DNA of 64,000 nt, taken from assembly GCA_029721435.1 (NCBI GenBank), contig CM056573.1:153967947-154031946 (forward strand). The letters run 5' to 3'. The position numbers and the translations under genes are program-made. Position 1 is the stretch's first letter; every line of letters begins with the position of its first letter. The notes beneath the pieces are model-generated. The model made no database searches. It was not told the origin of the DNA and saw only the letters and a list, made by a program, of their open reading frames with translations. The stretch comes from Gymnothorax reevesii (lineage: Eukaryota > Chordata > Actinopteri > Anguilliformes > Muraenidae). Of this stretch, positions 32,670-44,010 are shown in pieces.

Positions 32670-33303
32670 CTTGACAGAAGTCATTAGATACATGGCACTA
32701 TCCTATGAAGTTGTAGAAAAATGTGTTCATTTTAAGGGACACAAGCTCAAGACCATATTTTTCATGGCAGAATTTATGAATATGAAGTTCCCGTGAACTA
32801 TGCCTTTGGCTGGCTGCCAAGAGTCGGCATTAAGCCTAATGCTTGTACTTGTTGATGCTTTGCTAGTGCAAACATTTGGCAGACAGCATAAGCTGTTTGC
32901 GCACCATGTCCTTCAGACACCTGGTTATCAACTGAACCAGATGGCCGATGGTGTCGGTTTTTCCAGTGCTCTGTATATGTGTTTCATCTGAAAACATTGA
33001 ACTGGCATTTTATCTAGTGACTGGCCCACTTTGGGGTTCTAGTGAGTGCACAAATGTGATACATCAACCTTTAGAGATTATAGGTCTTATGATCGCATTA
33101 GGCCCTACCACTACAAAACATCCTATCATCTCCTTCAAAGATCCACAAATCCCCTCCATGATCTTCATCATTACAATGCAGGGTTGTGAAAACTCCTAGA
33201 AAGGCCTTGGCTGACATTATTGCAGATGGGGAATGTTGGCTACTCACTGTCTTTTCACATGACAAGAAGAATGAAAGCATCTTGTGTGTTTGGTGATCTT
33301 GGG
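32670..33303. other. Intron 7 sequence between two hATs
   Basis: No gene or repeat recognised; ordinary AT-rich intron. Confidence 0.45.
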
Positions 33304-33413
33304 TAGGGCTGTGCGATATGACGATATACAAAAGTATATCGTGCCACGATAGAAAAATGTCTCTATCGTTTATATTGTTGTGTTACAAACCAAGTCGTTT
33401 CCGGTAATTTATC

Positions 33414-33616
33414 ATCCCCCGCCAACACAAAGTGGGAGGGGGATATAGTTTTGACCTCCGTCCGTCCGTCTGTCCATCCGTGCGTCTATCCGACATAAAG
33501 GGGACAGCTCTACTCAGAAACTACTACAGAAACAGTAACCAAATTTGGTGTGTAGCTTCAGGCCATAAAGGCCTTGATGGAGTTCGAAAATAAGAAGCTG
33601 ACGATTGGCGGGGGAT
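33414..33616. repeat. Foldback repeat with GTCCGTCC core
   Basis: ATCCCCCGCCAAC at the left and TTGGCGGGGGAT at the right form inverted ends about 200 bp apart. Between them are GACCTCCGTCCGTCCGTCTG and AAGGGGACAGCTCTACTCAG. It lies inside the hAT, so it moved after or with it. Confidence 0.65.
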
Positions 33617-33726
33617 GTTGTTGACCTTGTCGACTTGTTATGGTAGTTAATGAACATAGGCCACATTAACTGACTGCCTAACATGCATAGTAACACAGTT
33701 TAAAGTGATAGTCTACCCAAAAACTA

Positions 33727-34268
33727 CACTGCCCGGCCATAAAAAAGTCACCATTTGGAAATAAATGAACAAATTCTATAATTGGATCATTATTGCGGTT
33801 ATTAATGTTTCAGCTGGCAATAATCTTTTTTACCCTGAATGATGAAGCGCGTCGCTACTCATTTCTTAAAAAATCATGTCAGAAAACATATCCCTTGATA
33901 GTGGAAAAGATGTTACAGTATTTCAGAACAGGCAAGTTATTGGCCTGTATTTAGCAAAGAAAACCATGAATGACAAAAACAAGTTTGAGGAATCATTTTC
34001 ACAAACAAATTTGCCACCACAAAGTCCTGACCTTAAACGCATTAAAAGTTATTGGGACGTGCTCAAGAAAGACCACCGAGTGGTTCAACGATTATGTCGA
34101 GAGGACAAGATCTCAGCCAAAAATTATGGCATTTCTGATCGAAAATAAATGTTCTGGCATTGCATATAGTTGTCAAAACAATGACAAGACGAATATGCAC
34201 TGTAATCAAAGCTACAGGGGTTCCAACTAAATAATTGAGTGTGCGACTATTTTTTTGGGCGAGCAGTG
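33727..34268 (+). mobile_element. Short Tc1/mariner derivative (542 bp)
   Basis: The ends are CACTGCCCGGCC and its imperfect complement GGGCGAGCAGTG, flanked by TA on both sides (33725-33726 and 34269-34270). An open stretch at 33876-34148 contains TNLPPQSPDLKRIKSYWDVL, resembling the Tc1 motif PPQSPDLNPIENLWD. It is preceded by a possible helix-turn-helix remnant. The middle of the transposase is missing, so this is an internal deletion derivative. Confidence 0.75.
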
Positions 34269-35036
34269 TATAATTTGTATAACGATTACTCAGCATTAGA
34301 TATCTCGAACGGACAAAGTTGTTTTTCACCTGCCGCAACTTTATGGCCAATTCCTAATTCCTTTTCTCTGGAAGCAAATGGGGTCACCCAGTAGTGACGG
34401 CAAAACTCCACAAAACATCTGACAGACTTTCAAACCATCGTTGAAAACATTGTCCAGTATAGTCCAAGTCTGCTTTGTCTAATCGTATCCTCAGGACTCC
34501 TGAAACGCGATCATTTTTGCTAAAAATGATTAAATACTACATGCTTCAAGCAATCTAGCGCATCCAACGGATGTTCCACCTCCTGGCTCGTTCCCAGAGA
34601 CTAATAAAGTTTTTGAGAGAAGGGAGAAGAAGTGTTTTGCTCCATATGGTGCATTCAGTGCACCATTGTTGCCTGGGAAGAAATGTTCCAGCATCAGTAA
34701 GCATGTACAGATTGCTGATAGACTCCTTCCATCATTACACTTCTCTTTGACAGTCGTATTGTAGATTTTGTTCACTGTTGAATTGAAAATTTGCACAAAG
34801 GTTACAGATGAAAGGAGAAAATCATATTTAATATTTAAGTACCTTTTATTTGTGAAGTACATAATTCTAAATGCAATAAGAAATAGTCCTTTCCATGTGG
34901 TGATTTTATAGAAACTATTTATTCATGAAAATTGCAGAAATTTTGCTATATCGTGATTATATATCGTTATCGGGATATCAGGTAACCTATATCGGGATAT
35001 GAGATTTAGGTCATATCGCACAGCCCTAATCTTGGG

Positions 35037-35744
35037 TATCTTTTCAAATTTGGCAAGGTTGCATGTACTCTCATTGCAGAACACGACGACACCAGTTTTC
35101 TGATGAACAAGAATGTCAGCCCCTCTGCTTTTTCTTACATTTCTGGTCAATTTCCTGAAAAGTGTGGTAGAAGATCAGTTGTGCCAAAATGCCAAGTGAT
35201 GGTGATCTCTTTTTGCCCTTTCTACTGAAATTAACGTGATGTAGTTTAATATTTGCTGTTTTCCGGCCATTAAAGACATGTTAGAGTGATTATTGCAGAC
35301 GTGTTGTCATGATCAATTTCGCTGGTTGATTTCCAAGTAATCTGTCGTTCGGTCTGGTTAATGTATGATAAGAGTATACCAAAGTGCAACTCTTAGAAGT
35401 CTGCATGTTTTATTGCAGGGGGTGAATGACTGACGTTTTGACAAAAGCCTTCCTCAGAATCGATACTGTATCTACCTGTATGGTCCTACACTGTTGAGCA
35501 CCTTTTTCCTCACTTTTAAAACTTGGCTGAAAAGCGAGTTCCAGTGTCATACTTTGGGTAGTCTCTTTAAAGTGCCCAGGTATGTTTTTTTCCGAATGTA
35601 TGATTAGCATTGAGTTAACGCTTTGGTCCTCTCGTGGGCTTTGTCATCAGGAGGACGTCTTGAGTTGATTGTATAATTGAATGCCCATGAACGCAGTACT
35701 GCTGCTAACGCTGTGTTTGTCGGCTCTTCCTTCCCATTCCTCAG
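35037..35744. other. Intron 7 end; possible retroelement tail
   Basis: Contains TTTATTGCAGGGGGTGAATG, then GACGTTTTGACAAAAGCCTT at 35408-35450, a phrase of the kind seen in dispersed fish retroelement tails (compare 62530-62600). The family is not certain. Otherwise no gene seen. Confidence 0.35.
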
Positions 35745-35855
35745 AAATCATTCCACGAGGATGTGGTTCAGGTAATCCAGAAACAGCTGGAAGTGGAGGA
35801 ATCTTTCCCAGAGGATCAGCGACCCACTGCATTGGCCAGATCCTACTATTTAAAG
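35745..35855 (+). CDS. kmt2b: kmt2b exon: bromodomain region
   Basis: 37 codons, phase 0 to 0, acceptor cattcctcag, donor AAG|gtatgc. Encodes KSFHEDVVQVIQKQLEVEES, FPEDQRPTALARSYYLK. It continues the preceding exon as the YKS...F.EDMV segment does in KMT2B. A cryptic in-frame donor CAG|GTAATC lies at 35771/35772; using it would drop 28 codons. Confidence 0.93.
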
Positions 35856-37246
35856 GTATGCAAGTGTACATACACATGCATGCATGTACAGTAGATAAGT
35901 CTTTGATTATAGTTTGGTCACAGCCTCTCCTTTCGAGTAATTTTTTTTCTTGACTGCGGCGAAGTGGGGCCCAGCCCTAAAAACGTGAATGTCTGTGACG
36001 GATTGATTGAGTGAAGAATTAAGCCCATTGTTCAATAATATGTTAGTGTAGTCATGAACATTCCCCAATTACATCACGAGGAGGCTTTTACAGCGAGGCG
36101 TAAACGGTCCTCACATAGATTAGCATGCGAGCTAGCTCTGTCAACTCAGATGGTTGACCTAAATAGCCCGCTCACTACTAAGCTCAGTTAATTAGCCAAG
36201 CTAGATTGTACTAGCTAGGTTGGTCCAACTTTGACTACTTTGACTAAGATTAAAAATGATAAAGTTGCTCGGAATTATGGATCATTTGTGATGAAGAACT
36301 GCGTAGCTAGCTTGTTTTATTCACTGTGAGGGTTTGTTTCCTCTTATCAGGAACCAAAATTGGGTTGAAAGCCTGTATAAAATCTTGTTAGTGGACAGAT
36401 TGGCTGTTTGACAGACATATATGGCGTTCTGTCAGTTAGGTTGAGTAAACACTAGTCATGTGAGGGGCGGAAACAATTCCTGATGCAATGACTGTCTTGA
36501 TAGAGCGTCTCAATACCTCAAAATCCCACTCTCAAAAGGCCCCATTTTGGTTAAACCGATGTCTATATAGACTGCAAGGCAGCTCTCGATATACTGCCTA
36601 GAGCTTTCACTTGTCTGCAAAATCAAGTTTGAACAAATTCAAACTAATAAGCAATTTGTCAAAATCAATTTGAATGCAACATATGACCATAATGGACCTC
36701 CCCCCTCGCTGCAAATTATTAACTAGAATGTGAGTTTGAATGTGTCGCTTTTTTGTTTACAATATTTCAGGCTGATCACAACACCCAAATATTTAACTAC
36801 TATAGCTTGGAGCTATTTAGCATTTTAGCATGACTTACAACAGCCTAGTTAATAAGATCTGCGACTGAATCTTGCTGAACTAGCCAAGTGATTTTGTACT
36901 TCACAATGTTAGCCTCGCTGCTGACATCACATTATGCTATGTTCAGAATGGAGAGCATTTTTCAGTCAAATTTTTTTGGATTTTTAAAATCATTATGGAG
37001 TATATTCAGTTGCACGGTGACCTCTCAGCTTACCATGTGTAACCTAGGAGGAAGTGGGTCATTTTCGATTTTGTCTTCTAAGAAATGCCGCAATTAGTGA
37101 ACTGATGTAACAAAACTTTATTTTCTTCCCCTAATTTCAACTCCTCTTCCCTTTTTTCCTTAGGGCAAAAGCACATGCCACTATGACCGTGTCATGGAGA
37201 CAAAACCTTTTGAATGGGAAAATTTAATTAATCGATCAAATTTTTA
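35856..37246. other. Intron 8, left part; no gene recognised
   Basis: AT-rich intron with GCTAGCT palindromes and no clear terminal repeats or coding exon. Confidence 0.45.
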
Positions 37247-38666
37247 CCACCTTGTTTCCAGAAAAGTTGAGACACTGTAAAATGTAAATGAAATGTAATG
37301 CAATGATTTGCATATCATTTAAGCCCGACATTAAAGTTTAAACTAAGAAATTTTATTATTATTATTTGAAGAATAGCCACTCAGGCCAGCAACACGTTTC
37401 TAAAAAGTTGGTGCAGGGGCATGTTTACCACTATTTGTATCATCTCTCTCTTGTGAAACTACACTCTGAAAGTGTTTAGAAACTGAGGAGACCATCTACT
37501 GTAGTTTTGAAAGCAAAATGTCTTCCCATTCTTGCTTGGTATTGGAGTTTAGCTGTTCAACACTTCGGCCTCCTTTGTCATATTTCTAGTCTCGTAATTA
37601 GCAGATGTTTTCAGTGGGTAACAGGTCTTTGACTGCCGGCAGGACAATTTGGCACCTGGACTCTTTTCCCATGGAGCCATGTCATTGTAATACATTCAGA
37701 ATGTGGTTTGGCGTCGTCTTGCTGAACTGAGCAAGGTCTGTATATATCGTTAAGCATTAAAGGTATCTCCACAGATGTGCAAGTTACCCATGCTGTGTGC
37801 ATTAATGTGCTCTCATACCTGGCTGGCTTTTGAACTTAATGCTGATAACAAGCCGGATGTTCCTCCTCCTCTTTCACCCAGACGGTGCAGTGTCAACGAG
37901 TTCTGAAAAGAATGTCGCATTTTGTGCGGTAAAACTAAAGGACCGTTTTCTGCTTCACCTCACTTAATCTTAAATGACCTCAGCCCCAGAGAAGGCAGCT
38001 GTGTTTCTGGATCTTTTTTATATTTGGTTTTATCCTTACAGGGTTGTGTATTAAGTTTCATTTGTGGATGTCGTGAAAAACACTGATAGTGGTTTTCAGA
38101 AGTCATCTTGAGCCAATTAATTGATTTTCACAACAGAATCCTGTCATTTATTGATGCTGTGCTGCCTGAGGGCCTTAAGATCAGTAACATTCACAATTAG
38201 TTTTCAGCCTTGTCCCTCACATACAGGGATGTTCCTGTATTCTCTGAATTGATTAATGACATTTTGTACCATCGATGATGGAATCCCCAAGTTCTTTGCA
38301 ATTTTACGACAAGAAACATCATTTTTATATTTTTGAACTATTTGCCCTTGCAGTTTTTTACAGTATGGCGAAGCCCTCGTCATCTTTATGTCTGAACAAC
38401 TCCGCCTCTCTGGGATGGTCCTGTTTCTGACCTGTTGCCGCTTAACCTAGTTAGCTGCGAGATGCTTTCCAAGGTGTTGTTTCTGGCTTAATACGATTTT
38501 TGAGTCTTCTAGTGCCCTCGTCCCAACTTTTTTGAACAGAGTTGCTCACATCTCATTCAAAGTGAACATATATTTTGAAAAAAACAATGAAATTTCTCTG
38601 TTTCATCATTTCATGTTTTCTTTGTACAATTTTCTATTAAATGTAGATTTTAAATGATTTGCAGAT
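37247..38666 (-). mobile_element. Decayed Tc1-like transposon
   Basis: The left end, TTGTTTCCAGAAAAGTTGAG, and the inverted CCCAACTTTTTTGAACAGAG (about 38521-38541) match the CCGTTTCCAGAAAAGTTGGG type of fish Tc1 end. Repeats with GATTTGCA lie near both borders. Minus-strand transposase pieces include VQQDDAKPHSE (second catalytic aspartate region, about 37690-37720) and TKQEWEDILLSKLQ (about 37480-37540), broken by stops. The right border is not exact. Confidence 0.7.
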
Positions 38667-38680
38667 CAAGGGGCCAATGA

Positions 38681-39290
38681 ACACTGTTGGCATGATGAGG
38701 CGCCCGGCATCCGTCGTCCGTCCATTGTCCTCGTCACCATTAACAGTTTTACAAGAATCTTCTTCCCCAAAACAATCAGCCAGAATGACTTTTTATTGTG
38801 ACGAGGTCCACCAAATTTGTTCAAACAGTTTGAAGATATTCAATTTTGCATTTGTTTTTGATTTTATATATTTCGAATTCTTCCATATGCTCCATATTGG
38901 CAAATTTCAATGGGCTTTAACATGGAAACCACTGGATTTAATTGAAATAATATTGACAACACATAGGAAGTCATTTTTGGGTTTTCATTTGGTATCAACC
39001 TTTGACTTTGAGTGACCTTGAAGGTCAAAGCCAAGGTTGCTTCGATGAAAAATTCAAAAATCTTCTTTTTCAGAGTTTGTCTAAATTCTCTATCTTTGGT
39101 AGTTGGACTACAGCATCCTTGGTCCCATTTTTATTTCTTTGCATTTTATTCAGGGTTCGACTTTCTGGAAGTGGGGTTGTGGAATTTTTCATTAAGTATG
39201 AACGATGGTTTGAATTTCAAAATAAAATTGACAGTCCTAGTGCAGTGCTCAATCACGGTCTTGCCATGCACTAGGTTTTGACTGAGTATT
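38681..39290. repeat. Interspersed repeat with CCGTCCGTCC and GACCTTGAAGG motifs
   Basis: Contains CATCCGTCGTCCGTCCATTG, then phrases such as AACACATAGGAAGTCA and GAGTGACCTTGAAGGTCAAA. The same phrases occur at 57340-57800 and 60700-60760. Short open stretches here are by chance; no protein family was recognised. Confidence 0.5.
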
Positions 39291-39412
39291 GCTTTTTTCC
39301 CCTTCTGCTTGTTTATCGGTAAATTCCCTGTCCGTATTCATGCATTGTTATGATTTTGTTTATATGACCATAAAGCGTCGTTGTGCCTGATGAACATTTT
39401 GTGTCTCTGCAG

Positions 39413-39489
39413 TTGCTGGAGGAGGTTTTCTCATGGTTTAATAGCCAGGACCCCAAAGTTTGGGATCCACGCACCAAGGAACTGCCAGT
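39413..39489 (+). CDS. kmt2b: kmt2b exon: end of bromodomain region
   Basis: 77 bp, phase 0 to 2, acceptor gtgtctctgcag, donor CCAGT|gtaaga. Encodes LLEEVFSWFNSQDPKVWDPR, TKELP plus GT of the next codon. It matches the LLES.FGWF....PK.W segment of KMT2B. The splice was placed at the second GT because only that keeps the frame into GMLPNAVVPP. Confidence 0.92.
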
Positions 39490-39999
39490 GTAAGAAACCA
39501 TTTTATATCTTCCTCTAGCCACGTTATCTGCGAATGTAGGTAACTAGTAAGTCTTCACGTTATATGGAACTAACCTTTTGAAATACTTTCGCAAAATTTT
39601 ATATCGTCCATATTTTATACATTTTATTTTTACATTTAAATCCGTTCAAACTTATTATTTTACAAAATGGACTTTCAATCGCAAACAGACCGTATTTGGT
39701 GAGGTGTGTCTTCGGGAGCTCTCAGTTTTTATGAAATTCTTCTGTGATGCATGATGTTAAATGGAGACAGCCGAAAAGCATATAAATTCAGTTTTTTACC
39801 ATTCATGATATTTAATCCTTGTAAATCCTTGTTAATCCTCCCTGTCCATGGTCAGTTAGAATTACGACTTTATTTTGAAAATGTCGGAATAAAAAATCGG
39901 AATAATAGCGGAGAATGACACTTTCATCAAATTCTCAGGGGGTCAGAAGTTGACATGCATTGGTTGCATTGCCATTGAATAGTTTAATTTGGGTCTAAT

Positions 40000-40850
40000 G
40001 TTTTTAGTGGCCCTTCACAAGCTCCTCGCGATAAGTTGCCTGAATTTCGGCCTATTCCTCTGGACAGAAGTGGTGTATCGGAGTCAGATGTGTCGACCTC
40101 CTTAATACCACACGCCTTTTAATTTCTGTGCAAAAATGTTCTTTTGCCTTTTGGTCAGGGCTCAGTGATGGTCTCACCAGAACCTTAACTAAGCCATTTT
40201 GCCACAATTTTGGAAGTATGCTTGGGCTCATCATCCATTTGGAACATCCCTTTGCAACCAGGCTTTAACTTCCTGGCTGATTTATATTGAGCTTTCGCTT
40301 CAACATATCCATATAATTTTCCTTGCTCATGATGTCATCCATTTTGTGAAGTGCACCATTCCCTTCTGCAGCAAAGCACCCTCTCAACATGATGCTCCCA
40401 CCCATTTACTTAAGGTTGGGATGATGTTCTTGGTTTGCAGGCCTCACCCTTTTACATCTATACATGACGGTGGTCATTATGGCCAAAGAATTCAGTTTAT
40501 TTTCATCAGACCAGAGGACTTTATTTCTAAAAGTATGATTTTTGTTCCCATGTGCAGTTGCAGATCACAGACTGGCTTTTTTGTTGCGGTTTAGCGGCGT
40601 CTGTTTCCTCTGTGCTGGACGGCCTTTGAGGTTATGTCGATATCAGTCTTGTTTTATCGTGTATATAAATGCTCTTGTTCCCATTGCCTTCAGCATTCTC
40701 ACATGGACTTTTGCTTTAGTCCTGGGATTTCTTTGCACTTTTCGTGCCCTAGTGCATTCATCTGGGGGAGGGTGAATGCGTCTCCTACCCAGTTTTTCCA
40801 TTCTATGCATCCAGCGACGGTGTGCTGGCACTGCTGAAATTTCACTGCAT
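40000..40850 (-). mobile_element. Tc1-like transposon remnant
   Basis: On the minus strand, phrases typical of a fish Tc1 transposase are readable between stops: GGSIMLRGCFAAEGNGALHK (about 40345-40405), then MDDIMSKENYMDMLKRKL. The non-coding order also fits (TTTCGGCCTATTCCTCTGGA at 40046, GTGCTGGACGG at 40612). No clean ends were found; many frameshifts. Confidence 0.7.
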
Positions 40851-42622
40851 ACATGATAATCACGATGGACGCTGACCAGCTGCCCTTTCCTCTCTTTGCC
40901 AAGCTGACTGTAGCGATCAGTCTGAGAAGGAAACAGGACCCCCTTCCACGCACGCGCGCATTTTTTTTTTTTAAAGCACCACGAGTGAATTTCTCAGGAA
41001 ATCACATCGAAAATGGCAAATGGTCAAATGTATATCCTTTTCCTGCCCTGCTCTCCCTGTTCTCATCAGGGTTCTGCCCTCGGTGGGCCGTGACGCGTAG
41101 CAGCTTTGTTGGCCGACCAGCACTCAAGCTAAAGAGTTCAATTGCCTCCTGCCACTGAAAATAAGAATTCATGGAGTTTTCACAATTTATTTGCTCCATT
41201 TTCCCCGCCTGCTATTGACCAAAACAGCGCAATGATCGTGTTATTAAACTGATCCCCACCAGACACCAGTATTTGCATTCATTTATTAGAGCCGTTTATA
41301 AATGGAGTCTGGACGGCTGGCTGAGTTGGAGCCATAACGTGACCCTGCTTGAGTGCTTGTGCACAGGATGCTATCAGGCAGCATGGCTTAGGTACTGCTT
41401 GGGTCGTGTGATTTTCTTGTGTGCTCTGACTAACCAAAATTTAGCAGTAAATATCCCTGATTATATGGACTGATAGTACCGCAAACTGCAGTTTACGCAA
41501 GAAAATATATACTTGGAAGCTCCATTACACTGAGGTCTTGTTTAAATGTGTATACGTACTATAAGGATGAGCCCTGTCCATCTGCTTTTAATTTTATGAG
41601 ATTTTGGGCTGCGTTCAGATGGGAAAACATGCAACTGATGCAGATAACACTTTTATTTGCTCCTTTGCTACAAAACAAGACAATGAGCACTTGGGTAGAA
41701 TATTCCCTCTGTGTTTTCGCAGCCCACAATCACTGTCTACTGGATTCTGGGAAATGTATGCATATTTGTACCTTGTCCAGGATGGATTGAGCAACCCACA
41801 GCTACACACAACACCATGACAGCTGGAATTGGGGTCTCAAAAGTGGAGAAAAGGCATTTCCGCTGTAAAATTTCTTGACTGAATGCTGCCCTGTGTGGGA
41901 ACTAGACTGCAGCCTATCCACAGGACAGCATTTAGTCATCACAGCCTTGTTATAAATGAGGCAAGAGGTATTGAATGATTCTATGCTTTTTTGCCTCCTT
42001 AAAAAAAAAAAATATGCACACTAGGAGAACCAACCAAGGCTTCACAAGAATACCATGGCCTGGGGCTTAATTTTCATATATCGTGCAGTTTCAGCCAAGG
42101 GAAATTGCAGTGTTTTCCTTGACTGAAACTGCAGGAAATCATACCAAATTCAACCTCAATTCAGAATTTTCTTAATGTGAGGGGGGCATCCCATTCATTT
42201 CAGGTCTATGATATCCTCCTTTGAAAGCGCTTTGCTGACTCGTAAGTCATTCAGGGTTTTGGTCGCCCAGAGTTACGGGGTCTCATCAGATGTGGAGTGA
42301 AAACCATGATTAAGTTAAAGGTTTTGTGGGGAATTGGCATTTTTGAGCTGCACATAGTGCCTTTTCTAACATGGTAATCCTGTTGGCACATTTTTAATTC
42401 CCCAAATGTCTGTGTAATGTCATGATAAAATTGTTTCAGGCACTGAAAATGAATTGATTACAGGTTCAGAGCAAAAATGTTCAGTCAGTTGGTAGGTCCA
42501 GTTGCTTGCTGACCACCAGAGAAGAGTAGCACACTTGTTACAGTTGTCTGTTGTATTTTTGCTTAGTACTGGGTGCACAATAACTTCCTGTGACTGATCT
42601 GACTCTGTCCTGCCCCTGCTAG
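40851..42622. other. Intron 9, right part; no gene recognised
   Basis: AT-rich sequence with an A run at 42001-42011. No exon, RNA gene or terminal repeats were recognised. Confidence 0.45.
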
Positions 42623-42837
42623 TGGAATGCTCCCCAACGCTGTGGTTCCTCCGACAGCTGAGCACCTCTACGCTCAGTTTCGCGAGCGGGAGGAGCTGAG
42701 GGCCAGTGCATCCTTAGGACTCCATCAGGGGGAAGAGTTCAAAGCCGAAGAGGGATCCCACCTTACTACACCTGTCTCCCGAAAACTGGCTAGCAGCTTC
42801 TACAGGAGCAACAAGAGCTTCAGATTAAAAATGAGAG
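42623..42837 (+). CDS. kmt2b: kmt2b exon: link to ePHD, HCF-1-binding motif
   Basis: 215 bp, phase 2 to 1, acceptor cccctgctag, donor AGAG|gtatag. Encodes GMLPNAVVPPTAEHLYAQF, a highly conserved MLL segment, then an acidic and basic linker. EHLY (42660-42671) fits the (D/E)HxY HCF-1-binding consensus; whether it is used here is inference. The C-terminal half (SFYRSNKSFRLKMR) is basic and not conserved in mammals as far as I can tell. Confidence 0.93.
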
Positions 42838-42970
42838 GTATAGATAATGAGCAGCAAAAACCAGGTTTGATGATTTGTAATGGCACAGGACAAAAAAAAT
42901 ACCTGCATAATTTTCAAAATGCCCTTGATATCAATAAGCAGGTGCCAAGAATTTAATCACGCCTCCTTTT

Positions 42971-43015
42971 TGTCGCCTGCGAAGCATAGCGGCACACAGG
43001 GATCACTTTGTCCGG

Positions 43016-43047
<32 letters not shown>

Positions 43048-43102
43048 CGGTAGTCACACTTTCAGTTAGTAGTCACACTTTCACATTAGCTTCGCAGGCG
43101 AC
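42971..43102. repeat. Foldback repeat with GTCCGTCCGTCC core
   Basis: GTCGCCTGCGAAGC at the left and GCTTCGCAGGCGAC at the right are inverted, about 130 bp apart. The centre holds CTGTCTGTCCGTCCGTCCG. It is one of several unrelated-armed foldbacks in this window with the same core. Confidence 0.7.
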
Positions 43103-43260
43103 ACGTGTTCACTGGAACACTCTAGTTTCAATGTAATTATATTTGTGAAATACGGATTTCGGGGATATTGAGGTTTCGCCCCACCCTCCGTCGCCGCATC
43201 CGCAGATTTTATCCATTAGCGCGATAGCTCACTAAATACTTTACATTGACTTCTCAATTT

Positions 43261-43590
43261 TAGCATATGGGTACATATGGTAGAGAGGATGAACTGATGA
43301 GATTTTTGGGCACGTATGCCCTCCTATGTTTGCCACCGGGTGGCGGTATATATTGAAAAAAATCAGTTTTTTAACCATATCTCGAACAATTACTTAGACA
43401 GACCTCACATTTGGCTCATATTGTCTGTCGAGTCAAGGGGATGAACTGATTAGATTTTGGGCTTGTATGCACTCCTATGTTTGCCACCAGGTGGCACTAT
43501 GTATTAAAAAAAAATCTGTTTTTTAACCATATCTCTGGAACAATTACTTTCACAGACCTCAAATTTGGCTCACATTGTGGAGGATTGGGG
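43261..43590. repeat. Two-copy ~152-bp tandem repeat
   Basis: GATGAACTGAT.AGATTTT starts at 43288 and 43440. Both copies continue CTCCTATGTTTGCCACC, GGTGGC, TTTTTTAACCATATCTC and CAATTACTT. The repeat also lies beside the foldback at 42971 and may be one older element. Confidence 0.65.
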
Positions 43591-43906
43591 ATTTTCGGGG
43601 ATGTACCTCATGCAGTCGGCCACCACCAACGTAGGCCTAGTTGGTTAATTTGGTGTGCCCCAATTCATTTTGAAATGTCCCTGAATTTTTTAAATTTGGT
43701 GAAAAATTTATACCCTAATGTTAGCCCTATAACCTCCCAGGAGTATCTGAATCGCAAAGAGGTGATGTTAGTTGTATAATGAATTTCCTAATTCTGAATT
43801 GGCTCCTGTGAAGTTTGTTCTGGCTCAAGCTGCAGTTGGGGCTAGTTAATGTAGTTCTGCTGTTTTAACTGGTAAAAATCCTCTGCCCTGTAATCATTTT
43901 CTCTAG

Positions 43907-44010
43907 GGAAGAAGGGGAGGCCCTCAAAAGCTGATCTAGACACTGGCTGGTCCAAGGAAGATGAAAGGCAGTGTTCCCTTTGTCAAAAATACGGGGATGC
44001 TAAAGCAAAC
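43907..44010 (+). CDS. kmt2b: kmt2b exon: start of ePHD
   Basis: 104 bp, phase 1 to 0, acceptor ttttctctag, donor AAC|gtgagt. Encodes an AT-hook-like basic KKGRPSK stretch, then DERQCSLCQKYGDAKAN, the first zinc ligands of the extended PHD finger. QC.LC.KYGD is the invariant start of the MLL ePHD. Confidence 0.95.

Larger units (their letters stand above)
33304..35028. mobile_element. hAT element with TAGGGCTGTGCGATAT ends
   Basis: The left end is TAGGGCTGTGCGATATGACG and the right end ATATCGCACAGCCCTA. A perfect 8-bp duplication ATCTTGGG flanks it (33296-33303 and 35029-35036). Subterminal ATATCG repeats occur at both ends. It holds a foldback (33414-33616) and a Tc1 remnant (33727-34268). 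About 34270-34900 has no recognisable transposase. Confidence 0.9.

Noticed and set aside
38659..39281. Open frames beside 38681-39290
   Set aside because: Repeat sequence shared with other loci; frames differ and no motif is present.
43477..43779. 100-codon + strand frame in intron 10
   Set aside because: Consists of the 152-bp dispersed tandem repeat; no protein family seen.
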